Shown: positions 23,830-32,240 of the stretch, piece by piece
Layout: each line of letters begins with the position of its first letter
Position numbering within the stretch: the first letter of the stretch is position 1
NCBI GenBank assembly: GCA_910587345.1
Contig: CAJUKH010000043.1
Span: forward strand, 248,001 to 312,000
Length of the DNA stretch: 64,000 bases
Direction of reading: 5' to 3'
From: an uncultured Oscillospiraceae bacterium
Lineage (GTDB): Bacteria; Bacillota; Clostridia; Oscillospirales; Oscillospiraceae
Notes under the pieces: model-generated
Told to the model about the DNA's origin: nothing
The model's input: only the letters and a program-made list of their open reading frames with translations
Databases searched by the model: none
Position numbers and translations under genes: made by a program

Positions 23830-25206
23830 TTACCTCTCCGCCACAGCTTCGTCGGCGGGAGCCTGCTCCTGGCCAAAGACTTCTTTCACGAAGTCAATGC
23901 CGGCCTGGATCGCCTCGTTGATGGCGGTATAGTCGCCGGAGAACACATTGAAGGTGTGGTCACAGTCCTCAATGAAGTAGGCCCGGGTGGCCTCGTTCTT
24001 GGCCACCTCCACGATCTTCTCAGCGTTGTCAGGGGTAACGGAGGTATCCTTCATGCCCTGGATAGCCAGAATAGGAGCCTCGATCTTGGCGGTCTCAGCC
24101 AGCTTGTCGGTCTTCATGTTCTCCTCGTACCAGCGCAGTCCCACATGAAGCGGCTCCCGCCAGTCGTACTCCTGAACATAGAAGCCATCCTTCTTGGCGA
24201 TGGCATACTGTTCCTTGAAGGAATCGCTGTCAGTCTTGCCGGTGACAGACCCGGCCCAGGTGATAACGGCCTTAAAGGTCTCGGGATAAGCGGCGGCGGC
24301 CAGCAGGGCGTTGGTGCCGCCCTGGCTCCAGCCCAGCACCGCCAGCTTCTCTCCGTCCACCTTCTCCAGTCCGGCCACATAGTCGGCGGCGGCCTTGGCG
24401 TCGATGTTGGCGGAGGTAAAGCAGTAGTCGGTGTAGCTGGCCTCAGACTCATCGATGCCCATAAAGTCGAAGCGGATGGTGGCAATGCCCGCCTTGGCCA
24501 TGGCAGGGGCCGCCATATCGTACCCGCCGCCGGCCTCATGCTTGTTGGAGCCGGTGCCGTGGAGCATCACCACGGCGGGGAACTTGCCCTCCCCGGCGGG
24601 AATGGTAACGATGGCGGGGATGGTATGGGCGGGGATGCCGTCCTGCTCTGGCACATCGATAAAGACGGTCTCGGCAGCGGCAAAAGGCTCCAGAGTGTCC
24701 AGCCGCATAAGGATGGTGGCAAACTCAGCCCGGGTCAGGGTCTTGTCTTCCATCATATCACCGTCCTCATTTCCCTGCATCAAAGCAGCGCCGTCAATGT
24801 ACTTCACGCCGCAGTAGGCGTCCAGAATAGCCTTGGTCTCCCCCCGGGTGACGTCGGCATCCTCGGTCAGCTCGGCAATGCCGTTGGCCTTCGCCCAGGC
24901 GGCGGCGTCAGCGTACCACTGCTGACCCTCCTCCTGAGCGGCTCCGGGACGGCCCTCTCTGTTGTAGAGGGTCTGGAGAACGCTGGCGGTGGTCAGCACC
25001 ACCTCAGGCTCAAAACCCAGGTCGGTGCCGGTCATCAGGCCCTTGTCCTGCACATAGTCCACCGCCTCGGCATACCAGGGGCCGGTGGTCCGGGCCCCAT
25101 CGGCGGGGGTCCAGCCTTCCGGCAGGTCGGCGGCCAAAGCAGGCGCGGCTATGGAGAAGGTCATGGCTCCGGCCAAAGCCAGGGCGAGAAACTTTTTGTT
25201 CTTCAT
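23830..25206 (-). CDS. Secreted SLH-domain alpha/beta hydrolase
   Basis: A 458-residue exported enzyme: signal peptide (MKNKKFLALALAG to PALAA), an SLH module (about residues 28-172, with PEGWTPADGAR and DKTLTRAEFA) and a dienelactone-hydrolase-like alpha/beta hydrolase domain (about 185-440). The triad is visible as Ser294 in LGWSQGG, Asp387 in GMKDTSVTP and His417 in DCDHTFN; the oxyanion strand is VVMLHGTGS. It is probably an esterase or acyl hydrolase on the cell surface; substrate unknown. Its SLH module closely resembles that of the nucleotidase next door, which carries it at the other end. Confidence 0.88.
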   Translation of the reverse strand: MKNKKFLALALAGAMTFSIAAPALAADLPEGWTPADGARTTGPWYAEAVDYVQDKGLMTGTDLGFEPEVVLTTASVLQTLYNREGRPGAAQEEGQQWYADAAAWAKANGIAELTEDADVTRGETKAILDAYCGVKYIDGAALMQGNEDGDMMEDKTLTRAEFATILMRLDTLEPFAAAETVFIDVPEQDGIPAHTIPAIVTIPAGEGKFPAVVMLHGTGSNKHEAGGGYDMAAPAMAKAGIATIRFDFMGIDESEASYTDYCFTSANIDAKAAADYVAGLEKVDGEKLAVLGWSQGGTNALLAAAAYPETFKAVITWAGSVTGKTDSDSFKEQYAIAKKDGFYVQEYDWREPLHVGLRWYEENMKTDKLAETAKIEAPILAIQGMKDTSVTPDNAEKIVEVAKNEATRAYFIEDCDHTFNVFSGDYTAINEAIQAGIDFVKEVFGQEQAPADEAVAER

Positions 25207-25239
25207 GTGAGATCCCCTTTTCTATGTTGGTTTTGAGAG

Positions 25240-25276
25240 AAAGAAAGAGGCTCGAATTTTCTCGAGCCTCTTTCCG
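25240..25276 (-). terminator. Terminator of the SLH-nucleotidase gene
   Basis: AAAGAGGCTCGAG/TTCGAGCCTCTTT pair around a short AT loop, followed by TTTCT on the minus strand, 9 bases after the stop. Confidence 0.8.
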
Positions 25277-25284
25277 TATGACAA

Positions 25285-27459
25285 TTATTCAGCCACGGGC
25301 ATGGGGACCTTGGCCAGATTCACCAGGATCTGAGCGAACTCAGCCCGAGTCAGGGTCTTGTCCAGCATCATGTCGCCGTTCTCGTTGCCCTTCATCAAGG
25401 GTTCCTCGGGAGTGACCTCCAGCATGGCGCAGTAAGCGTCCAGGATGTCCTTCACATCGCCCCGGGTGGCGGTGCCGTCCTCGGCAAACTCCTCCACCAG
25501 CTTGTTGGCCAGCGCCCAGTTGGCGGCGTCAGCATACCAGACGTCGGCCAGGGTGCCCTCGGTCTCGGGCTTGCCCTGAACATTGTACAGGGTCTGGAAC
25601 ACGGTGGCGGTAGTGACCTCGGCCAAAGCGTCAAAACCGTTCTCGGTGCCGTTCATGGCCTTGGTGTCCAGCACCTCGATGGCCACATCGTACCACCACG
25701 CATTCTCGTCCAGATCGGCAGGGCGGTTGATGTAGTTGATACGGCCAGTGTGAGCAAACTCGTCATAGCCGGCGCCGGCGGGCACGGTGGCCAGCTTGGT
25801 CTCCTCATCCACAGGGAAGGACTGGATGTAGTCCAGCAGGGAGACATAGTCATCGGTGACAAACTTGGCGGCCTCGCCGCTCTTAAACATATTGTAGCCA
25901 TCGCCCATCTGCTCCAGCAGGTAGGGGCCGCTGACCACAGCGTAGGTCTTCTCCAGATCGATGGGCTCGTACTCCTTGGTCTCCTTGTTCATGATCTCCA
26001 CGGCCTGTACCCGGTACTCACCGGTGGGGCCGCCGATCCAGACCAGATTCTCGTCCTGCTGGACGGTGGACTCAATGCCCAGGTTCACAGTGACCTTCAT
26101 GCCGGCGATCTGGAGATAGCCGCCCACCTCGTTGGTGTTGGCCAGATTGGCGGTGCGGTAGCTCCACTCCAGAGCGTCCAGCAGCTCCTGACCGGTGACG
26201 TTCTTCACAGCCACCTCGTTGCCCCAGGGATAGACTTCCTTGAGCATCTTGGTGTTGATCTCGCCGGCGGGGATGGTAGCGCGGATGCCGCCGCCCTGGT
26301 TAAAGGCCACATCAGCCTCGATGCCGGCCTTCTCGGCGGCGTACAGAAAGGCGTCGGCGCAGAAGTTGCCGATATTGGTCTCCTCCTTACGGACAGAGCG
26401 CTTGCCGTCGCTGCCGTTCACATTCAGGGTAACGGCAGTGGCGCCGATGGCCTTGGCCAAGCTCTCGTTGACGGAGGTGATGAACTTCTCCTCCAGCTCG
26501 GCAACCTTCTCGTCGGCCTTCACATCGGCCAGGTCGGCCATGGTGAGCAGCTTGGAGGTGACGGTGCCGTCAGCTTCAATGGTCAGCTCACCCAGGTTGT
26601 TCAAAGCAGTGCCGGTCTGGGCCAAAACCACGGTCTTGCCCTCCTTGTCGGCGACCTCCTTGCCGGTGATCTCGCTGTGGGAGTGGCCGTCGATGAAAGC
26701 GGTCAGGCCGGTGGTGTTGGCGATCACATCCTCGCTGCGCCAGGGGGCGGAAGCCTCGTCCACGCCCAGATGCCCCAGGGCGATGACATAATCGGCCTCC
26801 TTAGCGGCGGCGTCAATGGCTGTCTGGACAGCAGCGTAGAGGGCAGTGCCGTCCTCGCCGCCGGCGATGGTGTAAACATAGTTGCCATCTTCGTCCATGA
26901 AGTACTTGGGGGTGGACTTGGTGATGGACTCGGGGGTGGTGATACCCACCAGAGCCACCTTCTTGCCGCCCACCTCAAAAACCTTGTAGGGTTCCAGCAC
27001 AGGCTCATCCTTATAGAAGAAGTTGCTGGACAGGTAGGGATACTCGGCCCACTCGATGACGTTCATGGCACCGGACATGGTATAGTCGAACTCATGGTTG
27101 CCCAGAGTTGCGGCATCATACCCGGCGGCGTTCATCAGGTCGATGATGGTGTGGCCCTTATCCTCGGTGCCGAAGGGAGTGCCCTGAACATGGTCGCCGG
27201 CATCCACCAACAGCACATTCTCCAAAGTGGCCTTATACCCGGCGATGGTGGAATACCGCAGGGCAGGGACCTCAGCGGCCTCCTCCCCCTCGCCCACGGT
27301 CTGGGTATTGTCAATGTGGGTGTGGGCATCGTTGGTGTGCAGGATCACGATCTTGCCGTCTTCGGTCTTGGTCTCCTCGGCAGCCATAGCAGGGGCAGCC
27401 AGAGTCAGGCCCATGACCAGAGCCAGCGCCAGGGACAGGAGCTTTTTGCTCTGCTTCAT
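25285..27459 (-). CDS. Secreted 5'-nucleotidase / 2',3'-cyclic phosphodiesterase with C-terminal SLH module
   Basis: A 724-residue cell-surface phosphoesterase of the UshA/YfkN family that releases phosphate from nucleotides outside the cell. Order: signal peptide (residues 1-27), metallophosphatase domain with metal motifs LHTNDAHTH (Asp44, His46), DAGDHVQGTPFG, GNHEFDY and ALGHLG, then a 5'-nucleotidase C domain (NQGGGIRATIPAG and substrate-stacking aromatics). The last 140 residues or so are an SLH module (WYADAANWALANK, DKTLTRAEFAQILVNL). It is the first transcribed of three neighbouring SLH enzymes. Confidence 0.93.
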   Translation of the reverse strand: MKQSKKLLSLALALVMGLTLAAPAMAAEETKTEDGKIVILHTNDAHTHIDNTQTVGEGEEAAEVPALRYSTIAGYKATLENVLLVDAGDHVQGTPFGTEDKGHTIIDLMNAAGYDAATLGNHEFDYTMSGAMNVIEWAEYPYLSSNFFYKDEPVLEPYKVFEVGGKKVALVGITTPESITKSTPKYFMDEDGNYVYTIAGGEDGTALYAAVQTAIDAAAKEADYVIALGHLGVDEASAPWRSEDVIANTTGLTAFIDGHSHSEITGKEVADKEGKTVVLAQTGTALNNLGELTIEADGTVTSKLLTMADLADVKADEKVAELEEKFITSVNESLAKAIGATAVTLNVNGSDGKRSVRKEETNIGNFCADAFLYAAEKAGIEADVAFNQGGGIRATIPAGEINTKMLKEVYPWGNEVAVKNVTGQELLDALEWSYRTANLANTNEVGGYLQIAGMKVTVNLGIESTVQQDENLVWIGGPTGEYRVQAVEIMNKETKEYEPIDLEKTYAVVSGPYLLEQMGDGYNMFKSGEAAKFVTDDYVSLLDYIQSFPVDEETKLATVPAGAGYDEFAHTGRINYINRPADLDENAWWYDVAIEVLDTKAMNGTENGFDALAEVTTATVFQTLYNVQGKPETEGTLADVWYADAANWALANKLVEEFAEDGTATRGDVKDILDAYCAMLEVTPEEPLMKGNENGDMMLDKTLTRAEFAQILVNLAKVPMPVAE

Positions 27460-27605
27460 AGATCTTCACCTTTCCTTTTGTGTTTTTTTGGAGCAAACCG
27501 CTTATTTCAGCATTTATGATTGTAACAAAAGGCCGAAAAAAATACAAGACCTTGCGGGGAAGAATTTACAAAAAACCTTCCCTTTTACCCCCGCAAAACA
27601 GAGAA

Positions 27606-27638
27606 AAGGAGCGGCTTTACTCAAAAAGCCGCTCCTGC
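27606..27638 (-). terminator. Terminator of prfB
   Basis: GGAGCGGCTTT and AAAGCCGCTCC pair around a 6-base loop just after the prfB stop; CTTTTCTC follows on the minus strand. Confidence 0.75.
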
Positions 27639-27639
27639 C

Positions 27640-28761
27640 TTATTTTGTCGCCCAGTTCCCCGTGGCGTCCGCCTTCAGATAGGCGTTGACAAAGCCGTCC
27701 AGGTCCCCGTCCATGACGGAGTTTATATTGCTGGTCTCAAAGTTGGTCCTGAGGTCCTTCACCATCTGATAGGGCATAAAGACATAGGACCGGATCTGGC
27801 TGCCCCATTCGATCTTCAGCTGGACTCCCTTCAGGTCGGAGATCTTCTCTGCCTTCTCCTGCATCTGAAGCTCCACCAGCTTGGCCCGGAGCATTTTCAG
27901 ACAGTTTTCCTTGTTCTGGAACTGGCTCCGCTCCTGCTGGGAGGCCACCACGATGCCCGTGGCCTTGTGGATGAGCCGTACGGCAGAGGAAGTCTTGTTG
28001 ATGTGCTGTCCGCCGGCGCCACTGGCCCGGTAGACCTGCATCTCATAGTCCTCTTCCTTGATCTCAATGTCCGCATCTTCGGGAAGGTCGGGCATCACCT
28101 CCACCGACGCGAAGGAGGTCTGCCGCCGGGCGTTGGCGTCGAAGGGGGACACCCGCACCAGCCGGTGGACGCCATGCTCCCCCCGGAGGTATCCGTAGGC
28201 GTTCTCCCCCTCTATCATGATGGTGGCCGACTTGATGCCCGCCTCGTCGGCTTCCTGATAGTCCATGATTTTATAGGTGAAGCCCTTCCGCTCGGTCCAG
28301 CGGGTATACATCCGGTAGAGCATCTGGGCCCAGTCCTGGGCCTCGGTGCCGCCGGCGCCGGGATGGATGGTCAAAATCACGTTGGAGCTGTCATACTCCC
28401 CGGTGAGAAGGGTGGAAAGCCGGGCTTCCTCCATCTCCTCCTCCAGCTTGGCATAGCCCTCCTCCAACTCGGGCAGAAGGGAGGCGTCCTCCATCTCGTT
28501 GCCCATCTCGCAGAGAGTAAGAAGGTCGTCCCACTCCCGCTCCCGCCGGGCTTGATGCTCCAGCTTGCTCCGCAGAGTGTTCATCCGCCTTGTAGCTTTC
28601 TGGGACTTCTCCAAATCGTCCCAGAAGCCTTCGCTGGCGCTCTCCGACTCCAGCATCTCCAGCTCCCGCCGGGCGGCTTCCAGGTCCAGGGCCTGAGCCA
28701 GATCGTCGAGAGCGGGTTTCAAATTGTTCAACCTGATTTTGTATTCATCGAATTGAAGCAT
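27640..28761 (-). CDS. prfB: Peptide chain release factor 2
   Basis: A 373-residue class I release factor that reads UGA/UAA stop codons and triggers peptide release. It contains the RF2 tripeptide SPF (in VSPFDANARRQTSF) and the universal GGQ motif in GAGGQHINKTSSAVRL. In most bacteria the gene needs a programmed +1 frameshift at an early in-frame UGA. Here the frame is open from ATG 28761 through that position (LAQALDLEAARRE), so the autoregulatory frameshift has been lost. It is followed by a terminator and preceded by the tRNA pair. Confidence 0.96.
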   Translation of the reverse strand: MLQFDEYKIRLNNLKPALDDLAQALDLEAARRELEMLESESASEGFWDDLEKSQKATRRMNTLRSKLEHQARREREWDDLLTLCEMGNEMEDASLLPELEEGYAKLEEEMEEARLSTLLTGEYDSSNVILTIHPGAGGTEAQDWAQMLYRMYTRWTERKGFTYKIMDYQEADEAGIKSATIMIEGENAYGYLRGEHGVHRLVRVSPFDANARRQTSFASVEVMPDLPEDADIEIKEEDYEMQVYRASGAGGQHINKTSSAVRLIHKATGIVVASQQERSQFQNKENCLKMLRAKLVELQMQEKAEKISDLKGVQLKIEWGSQIRSYVFMPYQMVKDLRTNFETSNINSVMDGDLDGFVNAYLKADATGNWATK

Positions 28762-28819
28762 CGGGTCACACTCACATTCTTTGTATGGTGTTTCTTTTCC
28801 TTACATCTTCACATCGCAA

Positions 28820-28864
28820 ATAAAACGAACTATTTTTGCTCTGCAAGCAAAAATAGTTCGTTTT
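28820..28864 (-). terminator. Terminator of the tRNA transcript
   Basis: AAAACGAACTATTTTTGCT and its complement form a stem of about 19 perfect pairs around a 4-base loop, ending in TTTT on the minus strand, directly after the tRNA-fMet CCA end. Confidence 0.9.
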
Positions 28865-28865
28865 C

Positions 28866-28941
<76 letters not shown>

Positions 28942-28965
28942 ATATGAGCTGTGGCAAAAGAAATA

Positions 28966-29053
28966 TGGTGCCGGAGACCGGAGTCGAACCGGCACGTTCT
29001 TTTGGAACACAGGATTTTAAGTCCCGGGCGTCTACCAATTCCGCCACTCCGGC
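28966..29053 (-). tRNA. tRNA-Leu (TAA)
   Basis: An 88-base class II tRNA on the minus strand: acceptor GCCGGAG pairs with CTCCGGC, the anticodon loop CTTAAAA gives TAA, there is a long variable arm (TGTTCCAAAAGAACG), and CCA is encoded. It is the first of two tRNAs behind a consensus promoter. Confidence 0.95.
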
Positions 29054-29082
29054 ATGGGTGGTAGGGGCCTTAATGCTTTAAC

Positions 29083-29111
29083 ACTATACCACAGCTTATG
29101 TTGGCTGTCAA
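29083..29111 (-). promoter_or_regulatory. Promoter of the tRNA-Leu / tRNA-fMet operon
   Basis: Minus strand TTGACA (29111-29106) and TATAGT (29088-29083), spacer 17 bases, about 30 bases before the tRNA-Leu 5' end. Confidence 0.85.
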
Positions 29112-29207
29112 GAAAAAATTCTTCTTTGTGGGAAAAATTGTAAGAAACCTTTTTCCCCTCTGCGCATAGGATGGTGGAAAGTGCTGTCAGGAAAGGAGGT
29201 ACATACC

Positions 29208-29300
29208 GTGGAGAAAAGACCCCTGCCCAACGGGGAGAAGGGGGACGTGGACGATCTCATCTTCCCCGGTGAAACATCCACCATTCCCAGCGACCGATAA
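29208..29300 (+). CDS. Unrecognised 30-residue small protein
   Basis: GTG 29208 lies 8 bases after a perfect AAAGGAGG and opens a 30-codon frame (MEKRPLPNGEKGDVDDLIF and FPGETSTIPSDR) to TAA 29298. A terminator follows 9 bases later. The peptide is charged, with no membrane segment or cysteine. Strong RBS plus own terminator argue for a real small gene, but no family is recognised. The stretch 29112-29190 upstream is AT-rich with no clear promoter match. Confidence 0.55.
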   Translation: MEKRPLPNGEKGDVDDLIFPGETSTIPSDR

Positions 29301-29308
29301 CGCATCTA

Positions 29309-29333
29309 CGCCGCCCTTCAGGGCGGCTTTTGT
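29309..29333 (+). terminator. Terminator after the small gene
   Basis: GCCGCCCT/AGGGCGGC stem with a short loop and TTTTGTGTT tail, 9 bases after the small-gene stop. Confidence 0.7.
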
Positions 29334-29362
29334 GTTGCCCGGCATCCACTTTGACCACCAAC

Positions 29363-30145
29363 CTACCCCAGCGCCACATCCAGCGCCAGCATCAGGCTAA
29401 AGCCCACCGCAAAGAACACCGTCCCCAGATTGGAGTGTTCCCCCGCGGACATCTCTGGGATCAGCTCCTCTACCACCACATAGAGCATGGCTCCAGCGGC
29501 AAAGCTGAGCAGGTACGGCAAGGCCGGAAGGATGTACCCCGCTGCGCAAATGGTCAGCAAAGCGGCCAGCGGCTCTACCACACCGGAGAGGACCCCATAG
29601 AGAAAGGCTTTCCCCTTCCCCATGCCCTCCGCCTGAAGGGGCATGGAGATGATAGCCCCCTCCGGAAAGTTCTGGATGGCGATGCCGATGGATAAGGCCA
29701 GCGCACCGGTGACGGTGATGGTACTGCTACCCGCCATCCAGCCCGCCAGAACGATCCCCACCGCCATCCCCTCCGGGATGTTATGCAGCGTAACGGCCAG
29801 CGTCAGCATCGTGGTCCGTTTCAGCCGTGTACGGGGGCCTTCCGGCTGGTCGCTGTTCCAGTGCAGATGGGGCACCGTTTTGTCCAGCAGCAGCAAAAAC
29901 AAAATACCCAGCCAAAAGCCCGCCACTGCCGGGATGAAAGCCCATTGCCCCATGTCCGCCGCCTGCTCCATGGCAGGGACCAGCAGACTCCAGACAGAAG
30001 CTGCCACCATCACTCCCGCCGCAAACCCTGTCAGCGCCCGCTGGGTCCCGGGGCGGAGGGCGCCGCCCATGATAAAAACGCAGGCCGCACCCAGCCCGGT
30101 GCCCAAAAAGGGCAGCAAAACAGCGATCCATATCATCTGTGTCAT
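29363..30145 (-). CDS. ZIP-family metal transporter
   Basis: A 260-residue inner-membrane transporter with about eight hydrophobic segments, of the ZupT/GufA branch of the ZIP family, importing zinc or other divalent metals. The metal-binding helices show HNIPEGMAVG and NFPEGAIISMP; the variable histidine region is HLHWNSD. ATG 30145 has AGAGGG about 6 bases before it. Directly upstream is a consensus promoter overlapped at its transcription start by GTTAGC-TTAT-GCTAAC, which suits repression by a metal-sensing regulator such as a DtxR/MntR-type protein; that assignment is inference. Confidence 0.92.
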   Translation of the reverse strand: MTQMIWIAVLLPFLGTGLGAACVFIMGGALRPGTQRALTGFAAGVMVAASVWSLLVPAMEQAADMGQWAFIPAVAGFWLGILFLLLLDKTVPHLHWNSDQPEGPRTRLKRTTMLTLAVTLHNIPEGMAVGIVLAGWMAGSSTITVTGALALSIGIAIQNFPEGAIISMPLQAEGMGKGKAFLYGVLSGVVEPLAALLTICAAGYILPALPYLLSFAAGAMLYVVVEELIPEMSAGEHSNLGTVFFAVGFSLMLALDVALG

Positions 30146-30194
30146 GACATTCCCTCTCAGCACAAACTTCAATTCGAAAATATAACGCAAGTCG

Positions 30195-30248
30195 GTTAGC
30201 TTATGCTAACTTACGTCATATTATAGTCCCCTCCCCGTTGTTTGTCAA
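30195..30248 (-). promoter_or_regulatory. Promoter plus palindromic operator of the ZIP transporter gene
   Basis: Minus strand TTGACA (30248-30243), 17-base spacer, TATAAT (30225-30220). The inverted repeat GTTAGC N4 GCTAAC (30195-30210) starts 10 bases downstream of the -10 box, spanning the transcription start. The rest of 30249-30390 holds no gene; it is GC-rich intergenic sequence. Confidence 0.75.
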
Positions 30249-30390
30249 GACACTAAAATCAGGAAAACCCGGCAGGCATGGGATATTTCAGATGCCGGAC
30301 TGCGGCGGGTCCCGCTTCCCGCCGCTCCGGATGCCGGGTCCATCGGCCAAACCATTCCGCCCTATGCGAACAGGCATACCGCTTCTGAAC

Positions 30391-30425
30391 AACAACGCCC
30401 GGGATCTCCCGATCCCGGGCGTTGC
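30391..30425 (-). terminator. Hairpin after the ABC exporter operon
   Basis: CAACGCCCGGGATC/GATCCCGGGCGTTG is a perfect stem; the T run is weak (GTTGTTGTTC) on the minus strand. It is the likely operon end. Confidence 0.65.
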
Positions 30426-30445
30426 CTGTTATCTGTTCCCCTGCC

Positions 30446-32224
30446 TCACTCAAACTGGGCGGCGTAGAGATTGTAATAAAAGCCCTTTTGGGCCATCAGG
30501 CTCTCATGGGTGCCCTGCTCCACCACGTCTCCCTGGTCCACCACCAGTATTTTGTCGGCATTCTGGATGGTGGAAAGCCGGTGGGCGATGACGAAGCTGG
30601 TGCGGCCCTTCATCAGCTCCTGCATGGCTCTTTGGACCTGCTGTTCGGTGTTGGTGTCCACATTGGAGGTGGCCTCATCCAAAATGAGCATATGGGTGTT
30701 GTAAAGCATGGCCCGGGCAATGGTGAGCAGCTGCTTCTGCCCCTTGGAGATGTTGCCCCCTCCCTCGCTGATGACGGTATTGTACCCCTGGGGGAGCCGG
30801 GAGATATAGCCGTGGATGCGGGCGGCCCTGGCCACCGCCACCACCTCCTCCATGGTGGCCCCCTCCTTGCCATAGGCGATGTTGTCAAAGATGGTCCCCT
30901 GAAACACCCAGGTATCCTGAAGCACCATGGCATAGGCCCGGCGAAGGGAGCCCCGGGTCAGGTCAAAGGTCTCCTTGCCGTCCACCGAGATGGTCCCGGT
31001 ATCCGGGTCGTAAAAACGCATCAGAAGGTTGATGATGGTGGTCTTGCCCGCCCCCGTGTGGCCTACGATGGCCACGGTCTGGCCGGGCTGGGCAGACAGG
31101 TTCAAATCGTGGAGAACGGTATGGCCGGGGACATAGCCAAAGCTGACATGGCTTGTCTCCACCGCCCCCTGCACATCGGTCAGCTCTTCGGCCTCCGGCC
31201 GGTCGGGGACCTCCTCTTCCTCGTCCAGAAGGGCAAAGACCCGCTCGGCGGCGGAGAGGGCGGAATAGATCTCGTTGAGGATATTAGCGATCTCATTGAT
31301 GGGGCCGGAAAACTTCCGGGAGTAGAGGACAAAGGAGGATATCTGCTCCAGATCCACCATCCCCCAAAGAAAGAGGAGCGCCCCCACCAGTCCGATGAGC
31401 GACAGACCCAGATTGTTGATAAAGCCCACGGTGGGTCCGGCGGTCATTCCCACCCGGTCGGCGTCCCGGTAGGCATCGGCAGCGGCGTGATTGACCTCGC
31501 TGAAGTCCTCGCACACGTCATTTTCATAGGCATAGGCCAAAATGGTCTTCTGGCCGGCGAACATCTCCTCCACATAGCCGTTCATCTGGCCGTAGGCGGC
31601 ACTGCGTCTGGAGTAGAGGGGCCGGGTCTTTTTGCTCTTATACCGGGTATAGGCCAACGACAGGGGGATGGTGACCAGCATACAGCTTGTAAGGGGCAGT
31701 GAGATGGCACACATCATCACAAGGGAGCCCACCACCGTCACAAGGCTGGTCAAGATCTGGACCACGTCGGTGGACAGGCAGGTGCTGACCACGTCAATGT
31801 CGTAGGAGACCCGGCTCATGATATCCCCCGCCTGATTGCGGTCGAAGAACTTCACCGGCAGAGTCATCAGCTTGTCAAAAACGTCCTTTCGCATCCGGTG
31901 GGCGATGTGGCGGCTGACCCGCATCATCCCCTGATTCACCAGAAAGGAAAGGATATTGCTGCCCAGATAGGCCGCCAGCATCAGTTTGGCATAGTAGTAC
32001 ACCGTGTCAAAGTCCACCTGCCCCGCCCCGGCGCCGGCAGCGCCGATGGCCTTACCGGCAAACTTTGGCCCCAGCAGGTTGCCGATGTTACTGGCAAAGG
32101 CGCAGAGAAGAAGGAAGAGGATGATAAAATGATAGCGCATCATGTATCTGAAAATACGAAGGAGGGTCCCTTTGGCATTCTTCGGCCTGCTCCGTTTGGT
32201 TTTCTGGTATTGCGGTGCCGCCAT
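30446..32224 (-). CDS. ABC exporter half-transporter (canonical ATPase site)
   Basis: A 592-residue fused membrane/ATPase half-transporter of the ABCB/multidrug-lipid type. Six membrane helices (residues about 25-320) precede the nucleotide-binding domain, with Walker A VGHTGAGKTT, signature NISKGQKQLL and Walker B MLILDEATSNVD, whose catalytic Glu is intact. ATG 32224 has AAGGAGG upstream and the gene starts 16 bases after the partner's stop. The partner has a degenerate site, so the two should form a heterodimer. Substrate (drug, lipid or peptide) unknown; control is probably by the MarR gene in front. Confidence 0.93.
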   Translation of the reverse strand: MAAPQYQKTKRSRPKNAKGTLLRIFRYMMRYHFIILFLLLCAFASNIGNLLGPKFAGKAIGAAGAGAGQVDFDTVYYYAKLMLAAYLGSNILSFLVNQGMMRVSRHIAHRMRKDVFDKLMTLPVKFFDRNQAGDIMSRVSYDIDVVSTCLSTDVVQILTSLVTVVGSLVMMCAISLPLTSCMLVTIPLSLAYTRYKSKKTRPLYSRRSAAYGQMNGYVEEMFAGQKTILAYAYENDVCEDFSEVNHAAADAYRDADRVGMTAGPTVGFINNLGLSLIGLVGALLFLWGMVDLEQISSFVLYSRKFSGPINEIANILNEIYSALSAAERVFALLDEEEEVPDRPEAEELTDVQGAVETSHVSFGYVPGHTVLHDLNLSAQPGQTVAIVGHTGAGKTTIINLLMRFYDPDTGTISVDGKETFDLTRGSLRRAYAMVLQDTWVFQGTIFDNIAYGKEGATMEEVVAVARAARIHGYISRLPQGYNTVISEGGGNISKGQKQLLTIARAMLYNTHMLILDEATSNVDTNTEQQVQRAMQELMKGRTSFVIAHRLSTIQNADKILVVDQGDVVEQGTHESLMAQKGFYYNLYAAQFE

Positions 32225-32240
32225 GGTGTCTCCTCCTTTT

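Noticed and set aside
25750..27519. A 589-codon open frame on the plus strand opposite the nucleotidase gene
   Set aside because: The minus-strand frame has a signal peptide, all metal motifs and an SLH module. The opposite frame is Gly/Leu/His/Val-rich, without motif or RBS, as expected from antisense of GC-rich codons.
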